Assembly: GCA_029721435.1 (NCBI GenBank)
Contig: CM056573.1
Span: 96,801,947 to 96,865,946, forward strand
Reading direction: 5' to 3'
Origin: Gymnothorax reevesii
Taxonomy: Eukaryota > Chordata > Actinopteri > Anguilliformes > Muraenidae
Length of the DNA stretch: 64,000 bases
Notes under the pieces: generated by a model
Told to the model about the DNA's origin: nothing
Databases searched by the model: none
Seen by the model: the letters and a program-made list of their open reading frames with translations, nothing else
Part shown: piece after piece, positions 10,419 to 22,648 of the stretch
How positions within the stretch are numbered: position 1 is the stretch's first letter
Layout of the letters: every line of letters starts with the position of its first letter
Program-made: the position numbers and the translations under genes

Positions 10419-11671
10419 TCCTGCTGCTTTATTTTCATTATTAAATTTGAAGCAAGAAATTATATTTTTATCTATGTGGGGAAAATGCTCTGAAAAACAC
10501 TGGCATTTCATTTGGCATTTTTGTCTGAATAAAATCAATTCTTAGAAGTAAAATATTGATTTTCATTCTATTTATTTATTTATCTTTTTTTCCCATCCCA
10601 AATTCTTAAATGTTAACAATTCAGGCACCACTGATACATGAGGATTAGTCACATCACATTGATATTTCTGGATGTCTCCTCTGTGCATCACTGAAATACA
10701 TTACTCATCAGCACCAAGGTACACATTCTACTACAGTGTAATCAAAATAAAGCTGACTTTACCTTGAAAAAAAAGGCCTATTGTGGGCAACTTGTAATTT
10801 AAGTTGCAACGTAATGCACTTCATAGAAAAGTACAACAAACAATCAAAGGAAAAGTGGAAAAAAATGTCAGTACATTCACACAGAAACACACAGACACAC
10901 ACACCTACAGTATATACATTGTATATAAAGCAAGTGTTCTATAATCTGCACAAACAAATAGTATGTGAATAATGAACTTAAATGGAAAGCCCAATACAAC
11001 TAATCCTGGAAATATAATGCAACTGATGTGGTCCTGTTTTAATAGACAGTAGGGACAGCTTTGCCTGAAAAAAAAATCAAATGAAATGTTACACTGCATG
11101 TGGCATAACAGACATTTCCAGATAAATTCATAGCAATAGGAATTAGTCTTGCATTGAATAGCTGCAGTAGTATGGCCAGATTACAAAATGCCATGCAGAA
11201 TATTGTAATACATATTAAATTCATAGCATTTCTTGCATTCCAGGCAGCGTTTGTTCATCGCTCGTCTTCATCCTCTGCTGATGAGACTGAATGCAAGGAC
11301 AATAAGGCGTGTCTCAGAGTCAGTGTATTCAGAGGTTTGCATAGTACCTTGAGAGATTCAATGATTCCTGTCCAGCAGTTACTATTTGCAATGGCTGGGT
11401 GAGCCTGTTAATTTTCTGCCTGCTCTGCATCCCATCTCTTTCATTACCATTGTTATGGGCTTTTAATTAGAGTAAATTACTACGAAGGTGTTTTATGGAC
11501 TACACTGAGATTAGATTGAAGAGAAAAAAAAAGAGAAGTGTGTCAGAATGTGTGTCATCTCATGAAATGTAGTGCTTGCCTTATTACATTCTAGCCGCTA
11601 TTCTGCTTGTGAGAGTACAGCATGTGAGGTACAGCATGTGAGAGTGTGTGCATGCATGGAGTGTGTGCAAG

Positions 11672-11719
<48 letters not shown>

Positions 11720-12132
11720 GATGCGTGTGCATACACGTGTCTAATCTATGCATCTGTTTCAATTTAAAATCTTATGCCTGCTGCGTTCATTTGCTTAAAT
11801 ATTACATAAGGGTTCAGGTGGCTGAGCTATTTACAGTTCCATGGTTATGTATCATTCAATTCCATATAGTTGCCTCAATACTTTGAGGCTGAAGATTAAA
11901 GAAAGGGACGATATAACATTTCCTTCATTTACGTTACATAACATCTGAATGTAAAATTTGATATTGCTGTACATATGGATATCAATGAAAGTACAATTTT
12001 CATTTTCTCATTCAAACAGTGCTCAGACCTGAGGGAGCCTACAGAGCAAAGTGACCAGTGCACCATAGATATGTCATATTATAGTCAAAACTGAAAGACT
12101 TCATAATTTCAATGTGCCTGATGCTCTGTTAG
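10419..12132. other. No gene seen; simple repeats
   Basis: AT-rich unique-looking sequence. It holds a short CA-rich run (10878-10905) and a (GT)n tract (11677-11717). Short frames in both strands show no domain and are interrupted. An unannotated exon cannot be excluded by eye. Confidence 0.5.
11677..11717. repeat. (GT)n microsatellite
   Basis: Uninterrupted GT dinucleotide run of about 20 units; flanking sequence is GT-rich as well. Confidence 0.95.
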
Positions 12133-13088
12133 TACAATCCCATTTCCAGAAAAGTTAGGACGCTGTGTAAAATGTAAATAAAGACAGAGTGCAATGATTT
12201 TCAAATTTAATTGAAAATAGTGCAAAGGCAACATATCTAATGTTTAAACTGAGAAATGTATATTTATTTTTGAAAAATATTTGCACATTTTGCATTTTAT
12301 GACGGCAACATGTCTCAAGAACGTTGGGACAGGGGCAGTATTTATTGCTGTATTGCATCACCTTTTCTTTCAACGATACTCTGGAAGTATATGGGAACTG
12401 AGGTGACAAACTGCTGTAATTTTTGAAGCAAAATGTTTTCCTTTTCTTGCCTGCTATAGGCTTTCAACTGATCAGCACATCGCAGACAATAATGCACCCC
12501 CATACTTTAATGGATGCTGGCTTCTGAACATTGCCCTAATGATAATGAACTGAATGGTCCCTCTCCTCTTAAGGCATCCATAATTTCCCAAAATATTTTC
12601 ACATTTTTGATCGATCAGACCACAGGACAGTCTCCCACTTCACCTCAATCCATCTTAAATTAGCAAAGGCCGTTGCATTTCTGGATCTTGGTTTAATATT
12701 TGCATGAGTTTTGAATTGCATTTGTAGATGCAGCAACAAATGGTGTGCACTAACAGCGATTTACAGAAGTGTTCCTGAGCCAATGCTGTGATTTCCACTT
12801 CAGAATCCCATCTGTTGTTAAGGCAGTGCTGCCTGAGAGCCTGATGATCGTGGCCATTCAATATTGGTTTTCACTCTTTTGCCTTGCGTACAGAGATTTC
12901 CAGCCCAGGTTTTCTGTTATCTCAGGTAAGTAAATGAACAGTTAGTGTCTCTGATTGGCCACACTGTGTTAACACCTGACTCCCAGGGTGGAGGGCAGGG
13001 TGGAAAACCAGCAGTCCTTAGACCCCATAGGGTGTGATTTGAGGACCAGGGTTGTAGAAGATGAAGTCCCCAAATTCTTTGCAATTTT
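12133..13088 (-). pseudogene. Tc1-like transposon fragment A
   Basis: Starts with a TIR (TACAATCCCATTTCCAGAAA..GTTAGGACGCTGTGTAAAATG) at 12133. Antisense transposase pieces follow: the segment over CCCCCATACTTTAATGG, the GACCACAGGACAG block and the N-terminal HTH piece at 13060-13088 (GATGAAGTCCCCAAATTCTTTGCAA). A short unrelated insert occupies about 12903-13058. Heavily mutated, no open transposase. It ends at the TA where fragment B begins. Confidence 0.75.
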
Positions 13089-15340
13089 ACTACCCCAATT
13101 CTGAAATAGTTGGGACAAATTGTAAATTGTGAATAATATCAAAAAGCAATGACTTTCAAATCACACTAGCTAGTATTTAACTCACAATAGAATAGCAAAT
13201 GTTGAAACTGAAAAATTTTACAATTTTATCCACAAAATGAGCTCATTTCAAATTTGATGGCTGCTACAGGTCTCACAAAAACTGGGACAGGGGGCTGTTT
13301 ACCATGGTGTAGCATCCCTTCTTCTTTTTAATACAAAGTGGAGGCGTCTGGGCATTGAGGAGACAAATTTCTTGAGTTTAGCCATTGGAATTTGACCCCA
13401 CTATTGTTTAGTACAGGCTTCCAGCTGCTGGAGAGTTTTGGATCTCCTTTGATTGACTTTTCATGTAATTATGTGCCAAACGTTCTCAATCGGTGAGAGA
13501 TCAGGATGTGAGGTTTAAAGAAATGAACCAAGAGCAAACACCTGTAAAATGCTAAAAGGAGGCTTTATTTCTGAGGGGGAAACCCCCCAACAGAGCTGGC
13601 AACAGTACAAAGTCCGCAATCCAAAATCAGAGTTCAGGGGGCAAAATCCAGAGTCATGCACAGGGCACCAATCACAAAAATCTCTGTCAGACTAAAGAGG
13701 TCAAAAAACAAGAATGCGGCAAAAGTACAGGGAATAGGCAAAGCTCGATACCATGGACGGTCCAGTCAGAAAGATTAAGCACAATGAATCAAGGCGAGAA
13801 AAACACACACACAGCACAGAAGACAAGAAAGAACGATCTGACAAGAAAGTGAACCAAACAGACATCTTATACACACATCCAGGAGAACACATGATCAGGG
13901 AGAACAGGTGCAATCAATGGTAACAATAATCTGGGAGAGACACATGAGGAATAAACTAATTACATGAATTTGGCTGTAGCCAAAACGCAGACAGGGATCA
14001 CAAGACAAACCTATGAACAGAACAGCTCCGGTCAAGAAGTACTAAAGTGCATAGATTAGAGAAAGGAAAGCACAATGTATCTGTGGAGATCCACAAAAAA
14101 TATCAGCAGAGATAATTGGGGAAAGGCAAGGAGGCGGAGACTAGAATAGGGCGACAGCTGAGAGATCATTAGTCAATTAGTAAGTGCAGTTATACAATCC
14201 TGAGTGGTTGTTAGTAAATTAGTCAAAATATACAAAGTTAGTGTGGGTTAGTAATTAGCAAAAAAAAAAACAATAAACTATTAGTCTGTGTTAGTAAGAT
14301 AGTGAAAGAGAGAGGAAGGAAGAACACGAGATAATGAAGGAAGATTGAAACCCAGAAACCAATAAATCACCCGAATGAGTGGCACACAAGACAAGGGACC
14401 GTGAGCAAAGATACACACATGACAAGACGGGGAGACGAAGCGCCAGGCATGGAAATGAAAACATGGCATGATAACTAATAAACTAAAACATGAAAAATAA
14501 CACAAATCCTAAATACCAAAAACACAATACACAATCCTAAGAGAGGTCAGACATGAGCAATGGTCAAGGAATGCATGGGTCAATAAATCATGGCACAAGG
14601 CCAGGCACAGAACTTGAACATGGGCATGGCGAGAAACATGGAACATGGCATGGCAAAAACGGAATCACAACACAGGACTGTAGGCAGGCCAGTTCAGCAC
14701 ACAGACTCATCTACTATGAAGTCATGCTGTTGTAATAGCTGCAGTATGTGGTTTTGCATTGTCCTGATGAAATACACAAGGCCTTCCCTGGAATAGATGT
14801 AGTTTGAAGGGGAGCATATGTTGCTTTAAAACCTTTATATACCTTACAGCATTCATGATGCTTTTTAAAACATGCCAGTGTCCCACACCATATGCACTAA
14901 TGCATCCCCATACCATCAGAAATGCTGGCTTTTGAACTGAACGCTGATAACAGGAGAGGTAGACTTTCTCCTCTTTAGCCCAGAGGACAACGCCTATGAT
15001 TTCCAACAAGAATGTCAAATTTGGACTAGTCTGACCACAGGACACTTTGCCACTTTGCTACAGTCCATTTTCAATGAGCTTTGGCCCGCAGAACACAGCG
15101 GCGCTTCTGGATCATGCTCAACAATGGCTTCCTTTTAGCACAAGAGTTTTAGGTGGCATCTGTGGATGGCACGGCAGACTGTGTTTACGGAGAGTGGTTT
15201 CTTGAGGTATTCCTGGGTCCATTTAGTAAAGTCAATGACAGAATCATGCCAGTGAGTGATGCAGTGGCGTCTGAGGGCCCGAAGATCACGGGCATGCAGT
15301 AAAGGTCTTCAGCCTTGTCCCTTACGTACAGAGATTTTTC
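13089..15340 (-). pseudogene. Tc1-like transposon fragment B, interrupted by a solo LTR
   Basis: Begins TACCCCAATTCTGAAATAGTTGGGAC, the same TIR family as the copy at 23898-25863. The antisense transposase runs from the C terminus (near 13330-13500) through CVFHQDNAKPHTAA (about 14725-14770), SPNLTF and QKPAFLMVWGCISAYGVGHWHVLK (about 14860-14935), to a basic N-terminal part near 15300. Many frameshifts occur. The right TIR is missing: the sequence passes directly into fragment C. The 1.17 kb LTR at 13507-14672 splits it. Confidence 0.8.
13507..14672. mobile_element. Solo LTR (1166 bp) within Tc1 fragment B
   Basis: The Tc1 sequence ATCAGGACTGTAGG is split at a 5 bp duplication CAGGA (13502-13506 and 14673-14677). 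The insert begins TGTGAGG and ends ACAACA, so it is TG...CA with a 5 bp target duplication. No coding domain. On the minus strand it begins TGTTGTGATTCC and is rich in CATG and T tracts, as in fish Gypsy LTRs, so the minus strand is the likelier sense strand. The LTR family is not identified. Confidence 0.72.
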
Positions 15341-16086
15341 GCGGAGATAAAAATCTGGATGGTTCTTTTCCCCTTTTGCCCAGAGGATTTCCAAAAACAA
15401 TTTGAAATGTGGACTCATCAGACCCCAGCAAATTTTTCCACTTTGCGTCAGTCCATTTCAGCTGAGCTCGGGCCCAGAGAAGCCGGCGGCGTTTCTGGGG
15501 TTGTACTTTTATGGCTTTCACTTTGCATGGTAGAGTTTTAACTTGCACTTGTAGATGCAGTGATGAACTGTGTTAAGTGACCATGGTTTTCCAATTTGTT
15601 CCTGAGCCCATATGGTAATATCCTTTACAGAATGATATTGGTTTTTAATGCCTTGCCGCCCGAGGGACCGACAGCATTCAATGTTGGTTTTCGGCCTTGC
15701 CGCTTACGCGTACAGATTTCTCCAGATTCTCTGAATCTTTTGATGATATAATGGACTGTAGATGATGAAATCCCAAAATTCCTTGCAGTAGCACATTTAG
15801 AAACATTGTTCTTAAACTGTTGGACTATTTGCTCATGCAGCTGTTCACAAATTGGTGATCCTTGCCCTATCCTTGCTTGTGAATGACTGAGCCTTTGAGG
15901 GATCCTCTTTTTATACCTAATGCCCAAATGAGTTAATATTTCAAAATAAACAATAATGTTTATCAGTTTGAACAAAAAATATCTCGTCTTTGTAGTGTAC
16001 TCAATTGAATATAAGTTAAAAAGGATTTGCAAATCATTGTATTCACGTTTTACACAACGTCTCTACTTCATTGGAATTGGGGTTTG
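15341..16086 (-). pseudogene. Tc1-like transposon fragment C
   Basis: N-terminal half of a third Tc1-like copy with its TIR at 16035-16086 (antisense of CAAACCCCAATTCCAATGAAGT). The minus strand reads an HTH (QIVQQFKNNVSKCATARNFGISSSTVHYIIKRFRESG), then GRKPTLN, then the catalytic piece WTDAKWKNLLGSDESTFQI near 15420-15470. Stops and shifts separate them. The copy is truncated at its junction with fragment B. Confidence 0.82.
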
Positions 16087-16703
16087 TAGAAGGGAGAACT
16101 TGAAGTACTGAACTTCCAAAAGGGGAAATATCCACTCTGAAATTTATCATGAAGTTGTTTTTGTAATACTGGAAATAGAGCTCCAAGAGATGCTCATACT
16201 AAAATGTATTAGCCATTGGAGGAAAACTTTAGAACCAGTGCAACAATGGATATAAGCTATTTAATAAAGCCAGTGAGTAATATATACTCAGTGCTATTAA
16301 AAACGCTCAGGTGAGGAATGTACTGTATTTGCGGCAAATTGAAGAATCGATTGATTTTATTGCTTTTCCAGTGAGGCACGAGAGGAAATAAAGAAAAGTG
16401 CGTGGTATTGTAATCCTGATGCGCACCACGTGCGCACACCAAGAACTTCAGTAATGACAAACATTGAGCTGTTCATGATGTGTACAATGACACTTGACTT
16501 GTTCTTTTTGGTTTGGTCAATAGCCTCCACAAAGCCAACAAAAAAAAAAAGAAAAATGCAACTGCATCAAGAAAATGGAGCGGCTTGCGACATAGGAGAG
16601 AAAAAGAGCCTTTGGCATGTTATGGGCAGATCTCAGCCGACGAGAGGCGGTGTGTCATTTGCACTGTCACGGCTGTGTGATTCTGTTAAAATTACCTTGG
16701 CTA
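16087..16703. other. No gene seen
   Basis: Unassigned sequence between the Tc1 mosaic and the SINE. A 100-codon frame (16430-16732) is partly the SINE itself and has no domain. Confidence 0.45.
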
Positions 16704-16876
16704 TGGGGTGCCCCGGTGGCCCATCGATCTAAGCGCTCGTACCATAAAGGCTGTGTCCTTCCTGCAGCGACCTGGGTTCGATTCCAGCTCAGGTCATTTG
16801 CTGGATATCTTCCCACATTCTTCTCCCCAACTTTCCTGTCTCTCTAAACTGTATAACTGTCAAATAAAGGAATAAT
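16704..16876 (+). mobile_element. tRNA-derived SINE
   Basis: The head reads GGGGTGCCCCGGTGGCCC..CTAAGCGCTCGTACCAT (A-box region), then a consensus B box GGTTCGATTCC at 16775-16785 in the tRNA-like context CCTGG..CCAGC. The body has the CTTTCCTGTCTCTCTAAACTGT..CTGTCAAATAAAGG tail, followed by an A/T-rich run. This is the layout of common fish tRNA-type SINEs transcribed by Pol III and moved by LINE enzymes. Confidence 0.85.
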
Positions 16877-19184
16877 TCCAAAGAAAATTTTTTTTTTAAT
16901 TACCATGGCTACAAGTCCGAGTTTCCAACTTACGCATGTTCCACACTAGGTGTAAAAGTTACACTCTTTCAGAGATTCTCTTTGTGCCTTTCAGCTTAGA
17001 CCAATGCCTATAAAAGCCGCAGAAAAAGAGGCTTTTTAGGGGCTATACTGTGGTTGAGATTGGTCTGCCTTGTTAAACTCAGAAGTGACACACTAGCGTC
17101 CTTGTACAAACAACAAATCTATTTTTTTGAAGACCCAAGAGTAGAACTGCAACGTTTATTCCACACTTTCATATAAGGTTATAAAATTGCAGACCTCAAA
17201 AATAATAGTCTTGGTTTACGGAAGTAAACCATCTTTTGGGGTTTAATTTACCAACGCATTCGCGTTAAAAGTTTGAAAGTTGTTTGTGTTCACCAGTTTG
17301 GGTAGTTTTCATGTTTAAACTAAACATTATAATAGACAAGATCTTTACACTGTTCAGTCATTCATTATTGTCAGGACTGGCCATTATCATTGACACCAAG
17401 CCAAATTAAGCTACTGATGGGTCGGAGTTTAAACTGTTTAGCAACAACTGTGGTAAATGGGTTCGATTTCATCAAATCATAGCTTGGATACTTTAGATTG
17501 CTTCATCAGGACTCAGGCTATGACAGACAGGGTCACAGGAGAGATAAGCAAGGTGTAGTTGAAGGGGCTGGTCCGAGGTTTGTAACCGGGATGGCAAGCT
17601 GAATTAACCAAGACAAGTAGGCAGATGCATACCTTTGAACTAGGGTGTACGAGGTGTGTCAGAAAAGATCCAGGACGAATGTATCAAAGGAATTATTTAA
17701 ACTCCAAACTGCAAACTACAGTAGACACCTCTTGCGAGGACCGCAAACTGGGAAGAGATTCCTGTATAAATCGCAACTTGCTATAAAGAGAAGTTAGCAA
17801 CGAGGATGATAGAAGACAATCCAGCAAAAGGACGATGCCGATCAGGAACTTAAATGCGCAGGACAAAAATTACCTATAGGAAACAGATAAGAGTGGAAGT
17901 ACAAAAGGACACAATTATGAAAAGCAATTAGGGAAACTGAATTAGAAACTGAGCAAGATGGCTGGATTCATCCACCTCTTGGAAAGGATTTTTCTTCTGC
18001 CATAACACAATGCCATACCATTTGCCATTACTGAAAAGTTATTTTTGACAGTTTTGTCATGATCAAAAAATATGATTAAACCACATAAACTATTTAACAA
18101 AACCTCAAGGTTTAAAAAAATGTGTGATTGACTTCCTGAATTTTATTGTTTTACACCTCATGGAAATGAGTGTGTGAGCTGTTTTATATTTTTATGCTTT
18201 ATTTTAGGCATAGATATATACTTTGGTTGGAGATGCTAAATTATGCAGTATATAAAATGAAAACTCACAGAAATATTCAAATTACTTCCCTAAAGAGTGG
18301 CAGGAACAATAAATGGAGCTTCAGTTTCTTTTTATAGGCATCTAATTAAAACCACTTTCAAATCCAAAACATTATGCTGAATATGTACCAAGAATTTAAT
18401 TAGGATTTTAGTTTAGTCCACAGGCAGAGTACCTCAGATAGAAATGAGAGCTGATTTCATTCAAAGCATTTCATTGAGCAATGTTTTTTTGAACAAGGAA
18501 CAATGTGAAACATTTAGCTATAAAGTTATTCATTTTGCAATCAATGGAAAATCCTTACTGCGGTTTAAGGTATGAACAGTATTATGCAGATTCCAGAGCA
18601 TTTTTTTTATGATTGTATAATTAATTAAAATATGTTAATTGTGACCTGTACACGCAAACACTCTGAAATCGGAGAATGCATTTTATCATCTACCTGACAA
18701 AGACTGTGTTTTAATTTTTTTGTGAATCTGTGGATTTATTTACCTTTGAAAAAAGACCATTTGACCATGGGACGAAAAACAGAGGTCAACCAATATCATT
18801 GCTTCCCAGCAATCAGGAACAAGGACTAGTGGTGACAAATGGCATTCCATGCAAACAGCAACAGATTCACTGATGCAGGACAGTAACTTTAAAATAGCAT
18901 TGTCTGGGCTTGAACCCAATAAAACTAAGCATCCATCCCATAGACAGCATATTTGGGTATATGGGAAAATAAATCTCAATAACTCACATTGTGTTCGGAT
19001 TCTAACCAGGCACTGACTTCACATAACTGCTATGGAATTTTTCTCGGATCTCATATGTTTTTTTTCCGGATTTGCCTTGACACACTCAAAATCAAGCAGT
19101 ATGCCTCAAATACACTTATAGGCTGGCTTCCATACAATTCCTGCACCTCACCTCAGCCAGTAGTTAGCCAAAAACAGACCACTA
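16877..19184. other. No gene seen
   Basis: AT-rich sequence without a supportable feature. At 17646-17675 TACGAGGTGTGTCAGAAAAG resembles a mariner-type terminal repeat, but no second end was found. Short frames at 18740-19207 have no motif. Confidence 0.45.
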
Positions 19185-19683
19185 TAGGGGAGACTGGGGT
19201 AAGTTGAGCCACCCCTTTTGGCTAGGAAATGGTATCATGTGACCCAATAATTAGGAGGAGGGCATCATTTAATGGAGTCTGTGAAGGTAAGAACCACATG
19301 GGTAAAATGGTTAGACATGTATTTCAAAATAACCATTTTTCACTTTTCACTCTTGAAAGTGAATTTAGTCTATCATAAGTTTCATGAGAATTGTGTTTAG
19401 ACCAAAATAGATAATTTTTAATTTTTTTTATACATCAATTGTGGTATCTATGAGCTACAACATGAGGTCATAAACATAGCATAGAAGTGCACCATTTTAG
19501 CTGTGGGGACTAAAAAAGTAAAAATGGTAGCTCTGGGGTAAGTTGAGGCATTTGGCCAGGGGTAAGTTGAGCCGGTGGGGGTAAGTTAAGCCGGTACACT
19601 TAATAAGTGTATTTAGGCTGTAGCCTATATATCTCAAATATTGAATCAAGATTCTGCTTTTGTATGATTACAGATTGGACATC

Positions 19684-19788
19684 ATGCCTCGGGTATTTAA
19701 GTGCAAAACAAGCAGGGGAGCCACCACTGATGTTCTTGAAAGAGCCACCAATGAAGTTACGGTACCTGTTTCATTGACCTCTGGCTAA
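19684..19788 (+). pseudogene. Pogo/Tigger-like transposase N terminus (34 codons)
   Basis: Reads MPRVFKCKTSRG followed by a short helical segment, then runs into an apparently foreign CCTCTGGCTAAGCCCCGCCC sequence and stops. Known family members begin with a similar M-P-R-x-[YF]-K-x-K-T-S-R-G before their HTH; here the HTH and DDE domains are absent. Assignment rests on this short match. Confidence 0.5.
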
Positions 19789-19843
19789 GCCCCGCCCCCT
19801 CCACTGACTCAAACAAACAATCAACATTTTTGAACTGGCACTA

Positions 19844-19999
19844 ATGGCTGGTATCACAGTCGGAGATATTTTTCAGGATGATATGGATGATTTTTTGGCG
19901 ATAGAAGGCTTAAATATCATAAAGCAGTTGAAGACTGCGGAGAGACAGCTACACAGAGAGACACTAAAAATTTTGGATTTTGATAGTTTATTTACATAA
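19844..19999 (+). other. Short open frame, 51 codons, inside the pogo-like element
   Basis: ATG at 19844, stop at 19997. An acidic N-terminal half (GDIFQDDMDDFLAIEG) is followed by a helical basic part (IIKQLKTAERQLHRETLKIL). It lies just after CCTCTGGCTAAGCCCCGCCC, which looks like the end of another element. It may be the start of another element's protein; family not recognised and it may be chance. Confidence 0.25.
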
Positions 20000-21755
20000 C
20001 TTTGATATTCAATTGAGGTGATTAGGGGATAGTTAATTTACAGGTGTCATTGAATAAGTTTCAGTGTCATTAGTATCGAATGAGTGTAATTAGTAATAGT
20101 GCAGTTTAGTGGTTTCTCTTTTAGTTTACTTTGACTATAGTCATTTCATAGAGTTGGGAATAGGACATTTCAGTATTGAATGGAATTGCACAGAAAGTTT
20201 GTTATTTCATTACTATTTAGATTAGTGTTGATGCCACTTAACACTCAGTAAAAGTAAGTAAAATTATTGTTAATGTTGCAAGCCTTTTCCCTGCTATCCC
20301 TTGTGTGATGGCGTTGGTGGTAGGACACCAAGAGCAGTGGCCAGAAATAAAAAGGACAAAACCAGTAGTGTAATGAGAGATTAAGAAGGGGGTAATAATG
20401 GACTTACTTTTTGTAAGCACCGTTGCTCCTTAATAAGCCATTCTATGTCAAAGGTCCTCTAGTGTTAGATGAAGGTGAGGAATCCCTTTAGGATGCACAT
20501 TAGAAATATGCTCAAGATTATTCGTTTATGAATAAATCTGTGAGAGACAAATTTTAAACACGTCTGTTATTCCTCGTTTATCAGAAGGAAATAACGGACA
20601 CCCCATGGGGTAACAACGGACAGTGTAAAAATTATTTCTTAATTTAGACTAATGACTGAAAAGCTGTAATAAGTGAATAAATCTTTATTTACAACGTCAA
20701 AGAAATTGAAAAATTATGAACAGAAATAACATCATAAAAAAACTCTGAATTACTACATAAAACAGTGTATCATCATCCAACGACTTAAGTTGCAGGAAAT
20801 GTCCTTCCTTAACAATGTAAAAACTAGAATATAAAACATGCCACCATGAAGTGTCTAATGAAATTAAACTTTGAACTGAAATACCATGATTGCAAATAAA
20901 GTGACTACAGGTTTGACCAAAAAAACTGTCCAAACCTAATGCTTCACATGAGGTCAGAGGCGTGTCAAACAAATTAGGGAAGGTTACCCCATGGCTGGAG
21001 TAAGTGTATGATGCAGTTGGGCTCAGTCTATCAGCAGAATGCCAAAATCCGGTCTCTCCTCATTTAAAATTGTGGGCAGGGACACTCTGTCTGGCCCACT
21101 GTGTAAAATGCAATCATGTCGCTAACTTGCAACTTGAAATGCACAAATTATAATGTAGAATAAACAGATGAATGTTTCAAAAACATTCTTGCATCAAAAC
21201 AGTGCTGTAAGAACTCTCTCTGAACAGGATTTTTCAACGGCAGATATATAGGGCAATTACTCTGTGATGACCTTGATGAGGGAAACGGCCCTTTCCACAC
21301 ATACGATGTATATTACATGCATTTGTTTCATGGGAGCGTGAGAAGTGGTATATACTGAATCTATACAACCTGGGATATCAGTGCGCCACACTTTCAGTTT
21401 TCATCTACAAAATTAAATATGCATACTCAAAACTGAAGTTTGAGGATCAGATTTACCTTTCCGGTGGATATTATTGTCTGTGAGAGACAAAACAACGAAA
21501 TGTGGCTACAGCGCAAACACGTTTCCCATCCTAAATTGCCTAGCGAAAGAAGGAGAACGTCATCTATCGGGAAATAGGATAAATGAGCGTGTCCGTTATT
21601 ACCCCAAGTCAATTATTACCCTGTTCTCCCCTACTTGTCAGAAAGGGCTATGCATGCTATGAAGAGCTCCATATTCAACTTCTGCTTCATGTAACTGTTG
21701 AAACTGAATCAGTTGGCTTATACCTGTTAAAATGGTTGACCTGGACATACACTAA

Positions 21756-22648
21756 GTTCACATTACCTGGCTAAAGTGACACAGATCTGATGTTTTCAGA
21801 GCTGTATGGACACAGAAATCCGATCTCATATGTCCAATCTTCAAATCACAATTGCGCCACTTTTATATGTGATCCCGGATCGGATACAAATCTGATGTGT
21901 GGCCATGTGACATACAGTAAATGAGAATGAATGATGAGAATCCACGTGGCTTTATGCCTGTACACATGCGCTGAACACAGTTTAAAACCTAAAAAGCTAT
22001 CCATCTGAATGATGCGGATGACTCCCGCAAAAGCATACCAATGAGTGCATCCCTGTGTAATGGCTGGTAAAAGTGGAGTTTAAGATGTTGTGGCAGGCGA
22101 AGGTGCACCAAGCACGGAGTCAGCGCAGCTGAAAGTGATAGAGTGAATATTAGAAGGGAAAGGAGCTTGCGTTTCTGAAAACACAAAAGACTTAACCGCC
22201 AGAAATGAAGCGAGCAACCAGAGAGGAAAAGAAATCTCAATAAAAGAGAAACAAACAAGGCACCAGACAATTGTGCCAAAAAACCTAAAGAAGCAAAGCT
22301 TTCCAGAAACAAAGAAAACATATATACTGGCAAACCCTGATAAAAGATTTCTCAAACCGAAGCGAGCAACATAACATCAAACACTCCCGCAAAGGAGTGG
22401 TGACCTCTGGCTTAAATAGACCCTGGGAGAGGACTGCCCAGGAATAATCAGCCAGCTGGGTAAAAAATCTGATGGGGAATGAAAACGATGTCATCAGGGA
22501 CGAGAGTAACAAAGAAAGCAAAAAGCACATTCACAAACCATGACAGGCTGCCACTCCGTAGGGCAAATGGCGTTCACATTACAGATACATAAGGGTCACC
22601 TGAAAATGGAATTGGAATGGAAGAACGAGGCCTGTAATGTGAATGTAG
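21756..22648. mobile_element. MITE-like segment with TTCACATTAC ends
   Basis: GTTCACATTACCTGGC near 21756 is answered by the inverted CCTGTAATGTGAATG ending at 22648, and a direct copy GTTCACATTACAGATA lies at about 22569. The left part contains GATCGGATACAAATCTGATGTG, seen in fish MITEs. Target duplication not resolved; superfamily unknown. A possible LTR lies within. Confidence 0.5.
22084..22543 (-). mobile_element. Possible solo LTR
   Basis: Read on the minus strand the stretch begins TGTCATGGTTTGTGAATG, has a TATTTAAGCC box at about 22410-22420 and ends CCTGCCACAACA, so it is TG...CA with a TATA-like element. Target duplication could not be confirmed. The 114-codon frames on the minus strand are low-complexity and hydrophobic with no domain. 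Confidence 0.35.

Larger units (their letters stand above)
19185..21635 (+). mobile_element. Defective pogo/Tigger-like (Tc1/mariner) transposon
   Basis: Left end GGGGAGACTGGGGTAAGTTG follows a TA. The right end at 21611-21635, inverted, reads GGGGAGAACAGGGTAATAAT and is followed by TA, so a TA target duplication and an imperfect TIR are visible. A frame at 19684-19788 starts MPRVFKCKTSRGATTDVLER, resembling the N terminus of pogo/Tigger-type DDE transposases, and stops after 34 codons. The remaining 1.8 kb show no catalytic core. Extra copies of GGGGTAAGTTGAG lie at 19553-19600. About 2.45 kb in total. Confidence 0.6.

Noticed and set aside
16775..16785. tRNA gene
   Set aside because: B box is perfect but no cloverleaf can be closed and the tail is that of a SINE.
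17646..17675. Complete mariner element
   Set aside because: Only one terminal-repeat-like word was seen; no partner end or transposase.
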